Assembly (NCBI GenBank): GCA_963920525.1
Contig: OY986440.1
Location: 930,001 to 994,000 of the forward strand
Direction: 5' to 3'
Length of the DNA stretch: 64,000 nt
Source of the DNA: Dichetophora obliterata
Taxonomy: Eukaryota > Arthropoda > Insecta > Diptera > Sciomyzidae
In this document: positions 1-13,100 of the stretch, piece by piece
Position numbering within the stretch: the first letter of the stretch is position 1
Layout: each line of letters starts with the position of its first letter
The notes under the pieces: generated by a model
The model's database searches: none
What the model was told of the DNA's origin: nothing
Seen by the model: the letters and a program-made list of their open reading frames with translations, nothing else
Position numbers and translations under genes: made by a program

Positions 1-627
1 GTGTATATATGTTTCATGATTATGTCAAAAAAGGTCCAAAATATTGACTTTTTACTCAAAAAATGACTCAAAAATTGTTGTTGTTGTAAAAACGAAATCA
101 ATTAAAAATTGCACATCTGGCTACCTTTCATATGACATAGCATTTACTTGCAAAAATTCTTCCAGCTAAGCGCAAAAATTATTTTACTGTTTTTGTCATC
201 AAAACAACAAGGGTACCCCCTTTGATTTTTTTCGCGAAATTTATTTTTTCCAAAATGTTGTTTTTATATTTTTTAAAAAAAATTCAAGTCTCAAAAATAA
301 TTTATGTGAAAAAATTAACCCAATATCTCTTTCCAATCAAAAGTTATGGCTAAAAATCTATTTTTTCATACAACTGACTATCTATAGTAATAAAACTCAT
401 TTTCTGTTTGTTTGTTTGTTTGTTTGGCCTTTATACAAATCTAAACGGCTCAATGGATTTCTCTCAAACTAGGTATACATATTAAGTACATCCCAACTTA
501 AAATGTTACATACTTAGTTTTTGCCACGCCCCCTCTGAAATTTTTCAACTAACGGTAATTTCGTTATTATAAAACTTTTTAGTATCGGAGATTTTTTTGT
601 ATTTAATTTTAAAAAATTTTTGTTATT
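1..627 (+). repeat. Partial monomer at the left window edge
   Basis: The window opens at about monomer position 233, at the GTGTATATATG motif, so this is the last ~627 bp of a unit whose start lies outside. It carries the A8 form of the A-run near 277-284, shared with the monomers around 1131, 5438 and 6298. Its TTTG tract has five copies. It matches its neighbour closely, so the array clearly continues to the left. Confidence 0.95.
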
Positions 628-3600
628 TTGACATCAAAAACATTCACATATCTTCAAAATTGGAGAAATTTTCAGTATAACGACTTTTTCATAAAACATC
701 GTTGCCTAAGAACGAGAAAAAAACGACATGAAAATCAAAGTTTGGTCTTTCGATGCAAATATCTCCGCTGTCCATTAATATATTTCATTCAAATTTTTTT
801 TGTTCAAAAGTTCAATAAAATCACTTCACAAAAATAGGTTGAACTGTACCGTTAAGTCAATGTATATATGTTTCATGATTATGTCAAAAAAGGTCCAAAA
901 TATTGACTTTTTACTCAAAAAATGACTCAAAAATTGTTGTTGTTGTAAAAACGAAATCAATTAAAAATTGCACATCTGGCTACCTTTCATATGACATAGC
1001 ATTTACTTGCAAAAATTCTTCCAGCTAAGCGCAAAAATTATTTTACTGTTTTTGTCATCAAAACAACAAGGGTACCCCCTTTGATTTTTTTCGCGAAATT
1101 TATTTTTTCCAAAATGTTGTTTTTATATTTTTTAAAAAAAATTCAAGTCTCAAAAATAATTTATGTGAAAAAATTAACCCAATATCTCTTTCCAATCAAA
1201 AGTTATGGCTAAAAATCTATTTTTTCATACAACTGACTATCTATCTATAGTAATAAAACTCATTTTCTGTTTGTTTGTTTGTTTGTTTGGCCTTTATACA
1301 AATCTAAACGGCTCAATGGATTTCTCTCAAACTAGGTATACATATTAAGTACATCCCAACTTAAAATGTTACATACTTAGTTTTTGCCACGCCCCCTCTG
1401 AAATTTTTCAACTAACGGTAATTTCGTTATTATAAAACTTTTTAGTATCGGAGATTTTTTTGTATTTAATTTTAAAAAATTTTTGTTATTTTGACATCAA
1501 AAACATTCACATATCTTCAAAATTGGAGAAATTTTCAGTATAACGACTTTTTCATAAAACATCGTTGCCTAAGAACGAGAAAAAAACGACATGAAAATCA
1601 AAGTTTGGTCTTTCGATGCAAATATCTCCGCTGTCCATTAATATATTTCATTCAAATTTTTTTTGTTCAAAAGTTCAATAAAATCCCTTCACAAAAATAG
1701 GTTGAACTGTACCGTTAAGTCAGTGTATATATGTTTCATGATTATGTCAAAAAAGGTCCAAAATATTGACTTTTTACTCAAAAAATGACTCAAAAATTGT
1801 TGTTGTTGTAAAAACGAAATCAATTAAAAATTGCACATCTGGCTACCTTTCATATGACATAGCATTTACTTGCAAAAATTCTTCCAGCTAAGCGCAAAAA
1901 TTATTTTACTGTTTTTTTCATCAAAACAACAAGGGTACCCCCTTTGATTTTTTTCGCGAAATTTATTTTTTCCAAAATGTTGTTTTTATATTTTTTACAA
2001 AAAATTCAAGTCTCAAAAATAATTTATGTGAAAAAATTAACCCAATATCTCTTTCCAATCAAAAGTTATGGCTAAAAATCTATTTTTTCATACAACTGAC
2101 TATCTATAGTAAGTAATAAAACTCATTTTCTGTTTGTTTGTTTGTTTGTTTGGCCTTTATACAAATCTAAACGGCTCAATGGATTTCTTTCAAACTAGGT
2201 ATACATATTAAGTACATCCCAACTTAAAATGTTACATACTTAGTTTTTGCCACGCCCCCTCTGAAATTTTTCAACTAACGGTAATTTCGTTATTATAAAA
2301 CTTTTTAGTATCGGAGATTTTTTTGTATTTAATTTTAAAAAATTTTTGTTATTTTGACATCAAAAACATTCACATATCTTCAAAATTGGAGAAATTTTCA
2401 GTATAACGACTTTTTCATAAAACATCGTTGCCTAAGAACAAGAAAAAAACGACATGAAAATCAAAGTTTGGTCTTTCGATGCAAATATCTCCGCTGTCCA
2501 TTAATATATTTCATTCAAATTTTTTTGTTCAAAAGTTCAATAAAATCACTTCACAAAAATAGGTTGAACTGTACCGTTAAGTCAGTGTATATATGTTTCA
2601 TGATTATGTCAAAAAAGGTCCAAAATATTGACTTTTTACTCAAAAAATGACTCAAAAATTGTTGTTGTTGTAAAAACGAAATCAATTAAAAATTGCACAT
2701 CTGGCTACCTTTCATATGACATAGCATTTACTTGCAAAAATTCTTCCAGCTAAGCGCAAAAATTATTTTACTGTTTTTGTCATCAAAACAACAAGGGTAC
2801 CCCCTTTGATTTTTTTCGCGAAATTTATTTTTTCCAAAATGTTGTTTTTATATTTTTTACAAAAAATTCAAGTCTCAAAAATAATTTATGTGAAAAAATT
2901 AACCCAATATCTCTTTCCAATCAAAAGTTATGGCTAAAAATCTATTTTTTCATACAACTGACTATCTATAGTAAGTAATAAAACTCATTTTCTGTTTGTT
3001 TGTTTGTTTGTTTGGCCTTTATACAAATCTAAACGGCTCAATGGATTTCTCTCAAACTAGGTATACATATTAAGTACATCCCAACTTAAAATGTTGCATA
3101 CTTAGTTTTTGCCACGCCCCCTCTGAAATTTTTCAACTAACGGTAATTTCGTTACTATAAAACTTTTTACTATCGGAGATTTTTTTGTATTTAATTTTAA
3201 AAAATTTTTGTTATTTTGACATCAAAAACATTCACATATCTTCAAAATTGGAGAAATTTTCAGTATAACGACTTTTTCATAAAACATCGTTGCCTAAGAA
3301 CGAGAAAAAAACGACATGAAAATCAAAGTTTGGTATTTCGATGCAAATATCTCCGCTGTCCATTAATATATTTCATTCAAATTTTTTTTGTTCAAAAGTT
3401 CAATAAAATCACTTCACAAAAATAGGTTGAACTGTACCGTTAAGTCAGTGTATATATGTTTCATGATTATGTCAAAAAAGGTCCAAAATATTGACTTTTT
3501 ACTCAAAAAATGACTCAAAAATTGTTGTTGTTGTAAAAACGAAATCAATTAAAAATTGCACATCTGGCTACCTTTCATATGACATAGCATTTACTTGCAA

Positions 3601-4074
3601 AAATTCTTCCAGCTAAGCGCAAAAATTATTTTACTGTTTTTGTCATCAAAACAACAAGGGTACCCCCTTTGATTTTTTTCGCGAAATTTATTTTTTCCAA
3701 AATGTTGTTTTTATATTTTTTACAAAAAATTCAAGTCTCAAAAATAATTTATGTGAAAAAATTAACCCAATATCTCTTTCCAATCAAAAGTTATGGCTAA
3801 AAATCTATTTTTTCATACAACTGACTATCTATAGTAATAAAACTCATTTTCTGTTTGTTTGTTTGTTTGTTTGGCCTTTATACAAATCAAAACGGCTCAA
3901 TGGATTTCTCTCAAACTAGGTATACATATTAAGTACATCCCAACTTAAAATGTTACATACTTAGTTTTTGCCACGCCCCCTCTGAAATTTTTCAACTAAC
4001 GGTAATTTCGTTATTATAAAACTTTTTATTATCGGAGATTTTTTTGTATTTAATTTTAAAAAATTTTTGTTATT

Positions 4075-4933
4075 TTGACATCAAAAACATTCACATATCT
4101 TCAAAATTGGAGAAATTTTCAGTATAACGACTTTTTCATAAAACATCGTTGCCTAAGAACAAGAAAAAAACGACATGAAAATCAAAGTTTGGTCTTTCGA
4201 TGCAAATATCTCCGCTGTCCATTAATATATTTCATTCAAATTTTTTTTGTTCAAAAGTTCAATAAAATCACTTCACAAAAATAGGTTGAACTGTACCGTT
4301 AAGTCAGTGTATATATGTTTCATGATTATGTCAAAAAAGGTCCAAAATATTGACTTTTTACTCAAAAAATGACTCAAAAATTGTTGTTGTTGTAAAAACG
4401 AAATCAATTAAAAATTGCACATCTGGCTACCTTTCATATGACATAGCATTTACTTGCAAAAATTCTTCCAGCTAAGCGCAAAAATTATTTTACTGTTTTT
4501 GTCATCAAAACAACAAGGGTACCCCCTTTGATTTTTTTCGCGAAATTTATTTTTTCCAAAATGTTGTTTTTATATTTTTTACAAAAAATTCAAGTCTCAA
4601 AAATAATTTATGTGAAAAAATTAACCCAATATCTCTTTCCAATCAAAAGTTATGGCTAAAAATCTATTTTTTCATACAACTGACTATCTATAGTAATAAA
4701 ACTCATTTTCTGTTTGTTTGTTTGTTTGTTTGGCCTTTATACAAATCAAAACGGCTCAATGGATTTCTCTCAAACTAGGTATACATATTAAGTACATCCC
4801 AACTTAAAATGTTACATACTTAGTTTTTGCCACGCCCCCTCTGAAATTTTTCAACTAACGGTAATTTCGTTATTATAAAACTTTTTACTATCGGAGATTT
4901 TTTTGTATTTAATTTTAAAAAATTTTTGTTATT
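4075..4933 (+). repeat. Representative 859-bp monomer (module map)
   Basis: I use this unit as a reference; its internal order holds across the array. An AT-rich opening third contains a short open frame starting at TTG and a T8 run at 4241-4248. AATAAA follows in the adjacent text. A 12-bp near-perfect tandem duplication lies at 4360-4371 and 4372-4383, with TGACTCA across its junction (4370-4376), running into a TTG tract at 4381-4392. Next come CATATG (4435-4440), GGTACC (4518-4523) and the palindrome TTTCGCGAAA (4536-4545). Then comes a slippage-prone zone (CTAT, AGTA and TTTG, the last at 4713-4732), a conserved stretch ACGGCTCAATGGATTTC (from 4751) and the only GC-rich patch, GCCACGCCCC (4829-4838). 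This copy has AAATCAAAACGG instead of the usual AAATCTAAACGG. The single CATATG, GGTACC and TCGCGA sites predict ~860-bp digestion ladders. Confidence 0.93.
4713..4840 (+). mobile_element. TTTG microsatellite plus conserved module resembling an insect mini-me/DINE-1-like element (representative copy)
   Basis: A TTTG tract (five copies here) is followed by GCCTTTATACAAATC, then ACGGCTCAATGGATTTC, CAAACTAGGTATACAT and, about 40 bp later, GCCACGCCCC. From memory, a tetranucleotide microsatellite followed by a short conserved core, and the word GCCACGCCC, are typical of Helitron-derived (DINE-1) and mini-me-like repeats in Diptera. The similarity is in architecture and short words; I could not align it. 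If right, the satellite incorporated or arose from a non-autonomous transposon fragment. No transposase, helicase or terminal inverted repeat is visible. It could equally be a convergent AT-rich satellite with a microsatellite. The same module occurs in every standard monomer and is lost up to TATTAAGTAC in the three replaced-segment monomers. Confidence 0.35.
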
Positions 4934-6679
4934 TTGACATCAAAAACATTCACATATCTTCAAAATTGGAGAAATTTTCAGTATAACGACTTTTTCATAA
5001 AACATCGTTGCCTAAGAACAAGAAAAAAACGACATGAAAATCAAAGTTTGGTCTTTCGATGCAAATATCTCCGCTGTCCATTAATATATTTCATTCAAAT
5101 TTTTTTTGTTCAAAAGTTCAATAAAATCACTTCACAAAAATAGGTTGAACTGTACCGTTAAGTCAGTGTATATATGTTTCATGATTATGTCAAAAAAGGT
5201 CCAAAATATTGACTTTTTACTCAAAAAATGACTCAAAAATTGTTGTTGTTGTAAAAACGAAATCAATTAAAAATTGCACATCTGGCTACCTTTCATATGA
5301 CATAGCATTTACTTGCAAAAATTCTTCCAGCTAAGCGCAAAAATTATTTTACTGTTTTTGTCATCAAAACAACAAGGGTACCCCCTTTGATTTTTTTCGC
5401 GAAATTTATTTTTTCCAAAATGTTGTTTTTATATTTTTTAAAAAAAATTCAAGTCTCAAAAATAATTTATGTGAAAAAATTAACCCAATATCTCTTTCCA
5501 ATCAAAAGTTATGGCTAAAAATCTATTTTTTCATACAACTGACTATCTATAGTAATAAAACTCATTTTCTGTTTGTTTGTTTGTTTGTTTGGCCTTTATA
5601 CAAATCTAAACGGCTCAATGGATTTCTCTCAAACTAGGTATACATATTAAGTACATCCCAACTTAAAATGTTACATACTTAGTTTTTGCCACGCCCCCTC
5701 TGAAATTTTTCAACTAACGGTAATTTCGTTATTATAAAACTTTTTAGTATCGGAGATTTTTTTGTATTTAATTTTAAAAAATTTTTGTTATTTTGACATC
5801 AAAAACATTCACATATCTTCAAAATTGGAGAAATTTTCAGTATAACGACTTTTTCATAAAACATCGTTGCCTAAGAACGAGAAAAAAACGACATGAAAAT
5901 CAAAGTTTGGTCTTTCGATGCAAATATCTCCGCTGTCCATTAATATATTTCATTCAAATTTTTTTTGTTCAAAAGTTCAATAAAATCACTTCACAAAAAT
6001 AGGTTGAACTGTACCGTTAAGTCAGTGTATATATGTTTCATGATTATGTCAAAAAAGGTCCAAAATATTGACTTTTTACTCAAAAAATGACTCAAAAATT
6101 GTTGTTGTTGTAAAAACGAAATCAATTAAAAATTGCACATCTGGCTACCTTTCATATGACATAGCATTTACTTGCAAAAATTCTTCCAGCTAAGCGCAAA
6201 AATTATTTTACTGTTTTTTTCATCAAAACAACAAGGGTACCCCCTTTGATTTTTTTCGCGAAATTTATTTTTTCCAAAATGTTGTTTTTATATTTTTTAA
6301 AAAAAATTCAAGTCTCAAAAATAATTTATGTGAAAAAATTAACCCAATATCTCTTTCCAATCAAAAGTTATGGCTAAAAATCTATTTTTTCATACAACTG
6401 ACTATCTATAGTAATAAAACTCATTTTCTGTTTGTTTGTTTGTTTGTTTGGCCTTTATACAAATCTAAACGGCTCAATGGATTTCTCTCAAACTAGGTAT
6501 ACATATTAAGTACATCCCAACTTAAAATGTTACATACTTAGTTTTTGCCACGCCCCCTCTGAAATTTTTCAACTAACGGTAATTTCGTTATTATAAAACT
6601 TTTTAGTATCGGAGATTTTTTTGTATTTAATTTTAAAAAATTTTTGTTATTTTGACATCAAAAACATTCACATATCTTC

Positions 6680-9600
6680 AAAATTGGAGAAATTTTCAGT
6701 ATAACGACTTTTTCATAAAACATCGTTGCCTAAGAACGAGAAAAAAACGACATGAAAATCAAAGTTTGGTCTTTCGATGCAAATATCTCCGCTGTCCATT
6801 AATATATTTCATTCAAATTTTTTTTGTTCAAAAGTTCAATAAAATCACTTCACAAAAATAGGTTGAACTGTACCGTTAAGTCAGTGTATATATGTTTCAT
6901 GATTATGTCAAAAAAGGTCCAAAATATTGACTTTTTACTCAAAAAATGACTCAAAAATTGTTGTTGTTGTAAAAACGAAATCAATTAAAAATTGCACATC
7001 TGGCTACCTTTCATATGACATAGCATTTACTTGCAAAAATTCTTCCAGCTAAGCGCAAAAATTATTTTACTGTTTTTGTCATCAAAACAACAAGGGTACC
7101 CCCTTTGATTTTTTTCGCGAAATTTATTTTTTCCAAAATGTTGTTTTTATATTTTTTACAAAAAATTCAAGTCTCAAAAATAATTTATGTGAAAAAATTA
7201 ACCCAATATCTCTTTCCAATCAAAAGTTATGGCTAAAAATCTATTTTTTCATACAACTGACTATCTATAGTAATAAAACTCATTTTCTGTTTGTTTGTTT
7301 GTTTGTTTGGCCTTTATACAAATCGAAACGGCTCAATGGATTTCTCTCAAATTAGGTATACATATTAAGTACATCCCAACTTAAAATGTTACATACTTAG
7401 TTTTTGCCACGCCCCCTCTGAAATTTTTCAACTAACGGTAATTTCGTTATTATAAAACTTTTTAGTATCGGAGATTTTTTTGTATTTAATTTTAAAAAAT
7501 TTTTGTTATTTTGACATCAAAAACATTCACATATCTTCAAAATTGGAGAAATTTTCAGTATAACGACTTTTTCATAAAACATCGTTGCCTAAGAACGAGA
7601 AAAAAACGACATGAAAATCAAAGTTTGGTCTTTCGATGCAAATATCTCCGCTGTCCATTAATATATTTCATTCAAATTTTTTTTGTTCAAAAGTTCAATA
7701 AAATCACTTCACAAAAATAGGTTGAACTGTACCGTTAAGTCAGTGTATATATGTTTCATGATTATGTCAAAAAAGGTCCAAAATATTGACTTTTTACTCA
7801 AAAAATGACTCAAAAATTGTTGTTGTTGTAAAAACGAAATCAATTAAAAATTGCACATCTGGCTACCTTTCATATGACATAGCATTTACTTGCAAAAATT
7901 CTTCCAGCTAAGCGCAAAAATTATTTTACTGTTTTTTTCATCAAAACAACAAGGGTACCCCCTTTGATTTTTTTCGCGAAATTTATTTTTTCCAAAATGT
8001 TGTTTTTATATTTTTTACAAAAAATTCAAGTCTCAAAAATAATTTATGTGAAAAAATTAACCCAATATCTCTTTCCAATCAAAAGTTATGGCTAAAAATC
8101 TATTTTTTCATACAACTGACTATCTATAGTAAGTAATAAAACTCATTTTCTGTTTGTTTGTTTGTTTGTTTGGCCTTTATACAAATCTAAACGGCTCAAT
8201 GGATTTCTTTCAAACTAGGTATACATATTAAGTACATCCCAACTTAAAATGTTACATACTTAGTTTTTGCCACGCCCCCTCTGAAATTTTTCAACTAACG
8301 GTAATTTCGTTATTATAAATTTTTTTATTATCGGAGATTTTTTTGTATTTAATTTTAAAAAATTTTTGTTATTTTGACATCAAAAACATTCACATATCTT
8401 CAAAATTGGAGAAATTTTCAGTATAACGACTTTTTCATAAAACATCGTTGCCTAAGAACAAGAAAAAAACGACATGAAAATCAAAGTTTGGTCTTTCGAT
8501 GCAAATATCTCCGCTGTCCATTAATATATTTCATTCAAATTTTTTTGTTCAAAAGTTCAATAAAATCACTTCACAAAAATAGGTTGAACTGTACCGTTAA
8601 GTCAGTGTATATATGTTTCATGATTATGTCAAAAAAGGTCAAAAATATTGACTTTTTACTCAAAAAATGACTCAAAAATTGTTGTTGTTGTAAAAACGAA
8701 ATCAATTAAAAATTGCACATCTGGCTACCTTTCATATGACATAGCATTTACTTGCAAAAATTCTTCCAGCTAAGCGCAAAAATTATTTTACTGTTTTTGT
8801 CATCAAAACAACAAGGGTACCCCCTTTGATTTTTTTCGCGAAATTTATTTTTTCCAAAATGTTGTTTTTATATTTTTTACAAAAAATTCAAGTCTCAAAA
8901 ATAATTTATGTGAAAAAATTAACCCAATATCTCTTTCCAATCAAAAGTTATGGCTAAAAATCTATTTTTTCATACAACTGACTATCTATAGTAATAAAAC
9001 TCATTTTCTGTTTGTTTGTTTGTTTGTTTGGCCTTTATACAAATCTAAACGGCTCAATGGATTTCTCTCAAACTAGGTATACATATTAAGTACATCCCAA
9101 CTTAAAATGTTACATACTTAGTTTTTGCCACGCCCCCTCTGAAATTTTTCAACTAACGGTAATTTCGTTATTATAAAACTTTTTACCATCGGAGATTTTT
9201 TTGTATTTAATTTTAAAAAATTTTTGTTATTTTGACATCAAAAACATTCACATATCTTCAAAATTGGAGAAATTTTCAGTATAACGACTTTTTCATAAAA
9301 CATCGTTGCCTAAGAACGAGAAAAAAACGACATGAAAATCAAAGTTTGGTCTTTCGATGCAAATATCTCCGCTGTCCATTAATATATTTCATTCAAATTT
9401 TTTTTGTTCAAAAGTTCAATAAAATCACTTCACAAAAATAGGTTGAACTATACCGTTAAGTCAGTGTATATATGTTTCATGATTATGTCAAAAAAGGTCC
9501 AAAATATTGACTTTTTACTCAAAAAATGACTCAAAAATTGTTGTTGTTGTAACAACGAAATCAATTAAAAATTGCACATCTGGCTACCTTTCATATAACA

Positions 9601-10119
9601 TAGCATTTACTTGCAAAAATTCGTCCAGCTAAGCGCAAAAATTATTTTACTGTTTTTGTCATCAAAACAACAAGGGTACCCCCCTTTGATTTTTTTCGCG
9701 AAATTTATTTTTTCCAAAATGTTGTTTTTATATTTTTTACAAAAAATTCAAGTCTCAAAAATAATTTATGTGAAAAAATTAACCCAATATCTCTTTCCAA
9801 TCAAAAGTTATGGCTAAAAATCTATTTTTTCATACAACTGACTATCTATAGTAATAAAACTCATTTTCTGTTTGTTTGTTTGTTTGTTTGGCCTTTATAC
9901 AAATCTAAACGGCTCAATGGATTTCTCTCAAACTAGGTATACATATTAAGTACATCCCAACTTAAAATGTTACATACTTAGTTTTTGCCACGCCCCCTCT
10001 GAAATTTTTCAACTAACGGTAATTTCGTTATTATAAAACTTTTTAGTATCGGAGATTTTTTTGTATTTAATTTTAAAAAATTTTTGTTATTTTGACATCA
10101 AAAACATTCACATATCTTT
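6680..10119 (+). repeat. Four-monomer higher-order block, copy 1 of a 3440-bp tandem duplication
   Basis: The block is bounded on the left by the C at 6679, where position 10119 has T. It contains four distinguishable monomers: one with AAATCGAAACGG and CAAATTAGG (near 7321-7350); one with GTTTTTTTCATC (near 7930), AGTAAGTAAT and a T7 run; one with GAACTATACC at its end; and one with AACAACG, CATATAACA (NdeI site lost), TTCGTCC and six C in the GGTACC run (9540-9690). Every one of these recurs 3440 bp downstream. I see three differences from copy 2: 8328 T/11768 C, 8641 A/12081 C and 9187 C/12627 T. Confidence 0.9.
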
Positions 10120-13100
10120 AAAATTGGAGAAATTTTCAGTATAACGACTTTTTCATAAAACATCGTTGCCTAAGAACGAGAAAAAAACGACATGAAAATC
10201 AAAGTTTGGTCTTTCGATGCAAATATCTCCGCTGTCCATTAATATATTTCATTCAAATTTTTTTTGTTCAAAAGTTCAATAAAATCACTTCACAAAAATA
10301 GGTTGAACTGTACCGTTAAGTCAGTGTATATATGTTTCATGATTATGTCAAAAAAGGTCCAAAATATTGACTTTTTACTCAAAAAATGACTCAAAAATTG
10401 TTGTTGTTGTAAAAACGAAATCAATTAAAAATTGCACATCTGGCTACCTTTCATATGACATAGCATTTACTTGCAAAAATTCTTCCAGCTAAGCGCAAAA
10501 ATTATTTTACTGTTTTTGTCATCAAAACAACAAGGGTACCCCCTTTGATTTTTTTCGCGAAATTTATTTTTTCCAAAATGTTGTTTTTATATTTTTTACA
10601 AAAAATTCAAGTCTCAAAAATAATTTATGTGAAAAAATTAACCCAATATCTCTTTCCAATCAAAAGTTATGGCTAAAAATCTATTTTTTCATACAACTGA
10701 CTATCTATAGTAATAAAACTCATTTTCTGTTTGTTTGTTTGTTTGTTTGGCCTTTATACAAATCGAAACGGCTCAATGGATTTCTCTCAAATTAGGTATA
10801 CATATTAAGTACATCCCAACTTAAAATGTTACATACTTAGTTTTTGCCACGCCCCCTCTGAAATTTTTCAACTAACGGTAATTTCGTTATTATAAAACTT
10901 TTTAGTATCGGAGATTTTTTTGTATTTAATTTTAAAAAATTTTTGTTATTTTGACATCAAAAACATTCACATATCTTCAAAATTGGAGAAATTTTCAGTA
11001 TAACGACTTTTTCATAAAACATCGTTGCCTAAGAACGAGAAAAAAACGACATGAAAATCAAAGTTTGGTCTTTCGATGCAAATATCTCCGCTGTCCATTA
11101 ATATATTTCATTCAAATTTTTTTTGTTCAAAAGTTCAATAAAATCACTTCACAAAAATAGGTTGAACTGTACCGTTAAGTCAGTGTATATATGTTTCATG
11201 ATTATGTCAAAAAAGGTCCAAAATATTGACTTTTTACTCAAAAAATGACTCAAAAATTGTTGTTGTTGTAAAAACGAAATCAATTAAAAATTGCACATCT
11301 GGCTACCTTTCATATGACATAGCATTTACTTGCAAAAATTCTTCCAGCTAAGCGCAAAAATTATTTTACTGTTTTTTTCATCAAAACAACAAGGGTACCC
11401 CCTTTGATTTTTTTCGCGAAATTTATTTTTTCCAAAATGTTGTTTTTATATTTTTTACAAAAAATTCAAGTCTCAAAAATAATTTATGTGAAAAAATTAA
11501 CCCAATATCTCTTTCCAATCAAAAGTTATGGCTAAAAATCTATTTTTTCATACAACTGACTATCTATAGTAAGTAATAAAACTCATTTTCTGTTTGTTTG
11601 TTTGTTTGTTTGGCCTTTATACAAATCTAAACGGCTCAATGGATTTCTTTCAAACTAGGTATACATATTAAGTACATCCCAACTTAAAATGTTACATACT
11701 TAGTTTTTGCCACGCCCCCTCTGAAATTTTTCAACTAACGGTAATTTCGTTATTATAAATTTTTTTACTATCGGAGATTTTTTTGTATTTAATTTTAAAA
11801 AATTTTTGTTATTTTGACATCAAAAACATTCACATATCTTCAAAATTGGAGAAATTTTCAGTATAACGACTTTTTCATAAAACATCGTTGCCTAAGAACA
11901 AGAAAAAAACGACATGAAAATCAAAGTTTGGTCTTTCGATGCAAATATCTCCGCTGTCCATTAATATATTTCATTCAAATTTTTTTGTTCAAAAGTTCAA
12001 TAAAATCACTTCACAAAAATAGGTTGAACTGTACCGTTAAGTCAGTGTATATATGTTTCATGATTATGTCAAAAAAGGTCCAAAATATTGACTTTTTACT
12101 CAAAAAATGACTCAAAAATTGTTGTTGTTGTAAAAACGAAATCAATTAAAAATTGCACATCTGGCTACCTTTCATATGACATAGCATTTACTTGCAAAAA
12201 TTCTTCCAGCTAAGCGCAAAAATTATTTTACTGTTTTTGTCATCAAAACAACAAGGGTACCCCCTTTGATTTTTTTCGCGAAATTTATTTTTTCCAAAAT
12301 GTTGTTTTTATATTTTTTACAAAAAATTCAAGTCTCAAAAATAATTTATGTGAAAAAATTAACCCAATATCTCTTTCCAATCAAAAGTTATGGCTAAAAA
12401 TCTATTTTTTCATACAACTGACTATCTATAGTAATAAAACTCATTTTCTGTTTGTTTGTTTGTTTGTTTGGCCTTTATACAAATCTAAACGGCTCAATGG
12501 ATTTCTCTCAAACTAGGTATACATATTAAGTACATCCCAACTTAAAATGTTACATACTTAGTTTTTGCCACGCCCCCTCTGAAATTTTTCAACTAACGGT
12601 AATTTCGTTATTATAAAACTTTTTACTATCGGAGATTTTTTTGTATTTAATTTTAAAAAATTTTTGTTATTTTGACATCAAAAACATTCACATATCTTCA
12701 AAATTGGAGAAATTTTCAGTATAACGACTTTTTCATAAAACATCGTTGCCTAAGAACGAGAAAAAAACGACATGAAAATCAAAGTTTGGTCTTTCGATGC
12801 AAATATCTCCGCTGTCCATTAATATATTTCATTCAAATTTTTTTTGTTCAAAAGTTCAATAAAATCACTTCACAAAAATAGGTTGAACTATACCGTTAAG
12901 TCAGTGTATATATGTTTCATGATTATGTCAAAAAAGGTCCAAAATATTGACTTTTTACTCAAAAAATGACTCAAAAATTGTTGTTGTTGTAACAACGAAA
13001 TCAATTAAAAATTGCACATCTGGCTACCTTTCATATAACATAGCATTTACTTGCAAAAATTCGTCCAGCTAAGCGCAAAAATTATTTTACTGTTTTTGTC

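Larger units (their letters stand above)
3216..4933 (+). repeat. Adjacent near-identical monomer pair
   Basis: Two consecutive 859-bp units both carry AAATCAAAACGG after the TTTG tract (near 3886 and 4744), where nearly all others have AAATCTAAACGG or AAATCGAAACGG. The units starting at 4075 and 4934 share the AAGAACAAG base together with a T8 run, a combination not seen elsewhere in the array. They are best read as a single-monomer tandem duplication. Confidence 0.7.

Noticed and set aside
628..837. 69-residue open frame repeated in most monomers (and 98-residue versions, e.g. 2354-2650)
   Set aside because: It begins at TTG, has no recognisable domain and persists only because monomers are near-identical. 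The 98-residue form arises from a single T loss that changes the frame. Sequence identity reflects array homogenisation, not protein selection.
4260..4270. AATAAA motifs as polyadenylation signals of a transcript
   Set aside because: AATAAA occurs twice per monomer (near CAATAAAATC and TAATAAAACT), but it is expected by chance in such AT-rich DNA and no gene lies upstream.
4829..4838. GCCACGCCCC as a promoter (KLF/Sp-type site)
   Set aside because: It stands out as GC-rich but no TATA, initiator or transcript evidence accompanies it; it is better explained as part of the transposon-like module.
9611..9817. 68-107-residue frames in the second half of some monomers (e.g. 9611, 15586, 19008, 23253, 25824, 52609)
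   Set aside because: They open and close with C-run length (four, five or six C) and the TACC duplication, start at TTG and are low-complexity F/K/I/L-rich translations of AT-rich DNA.
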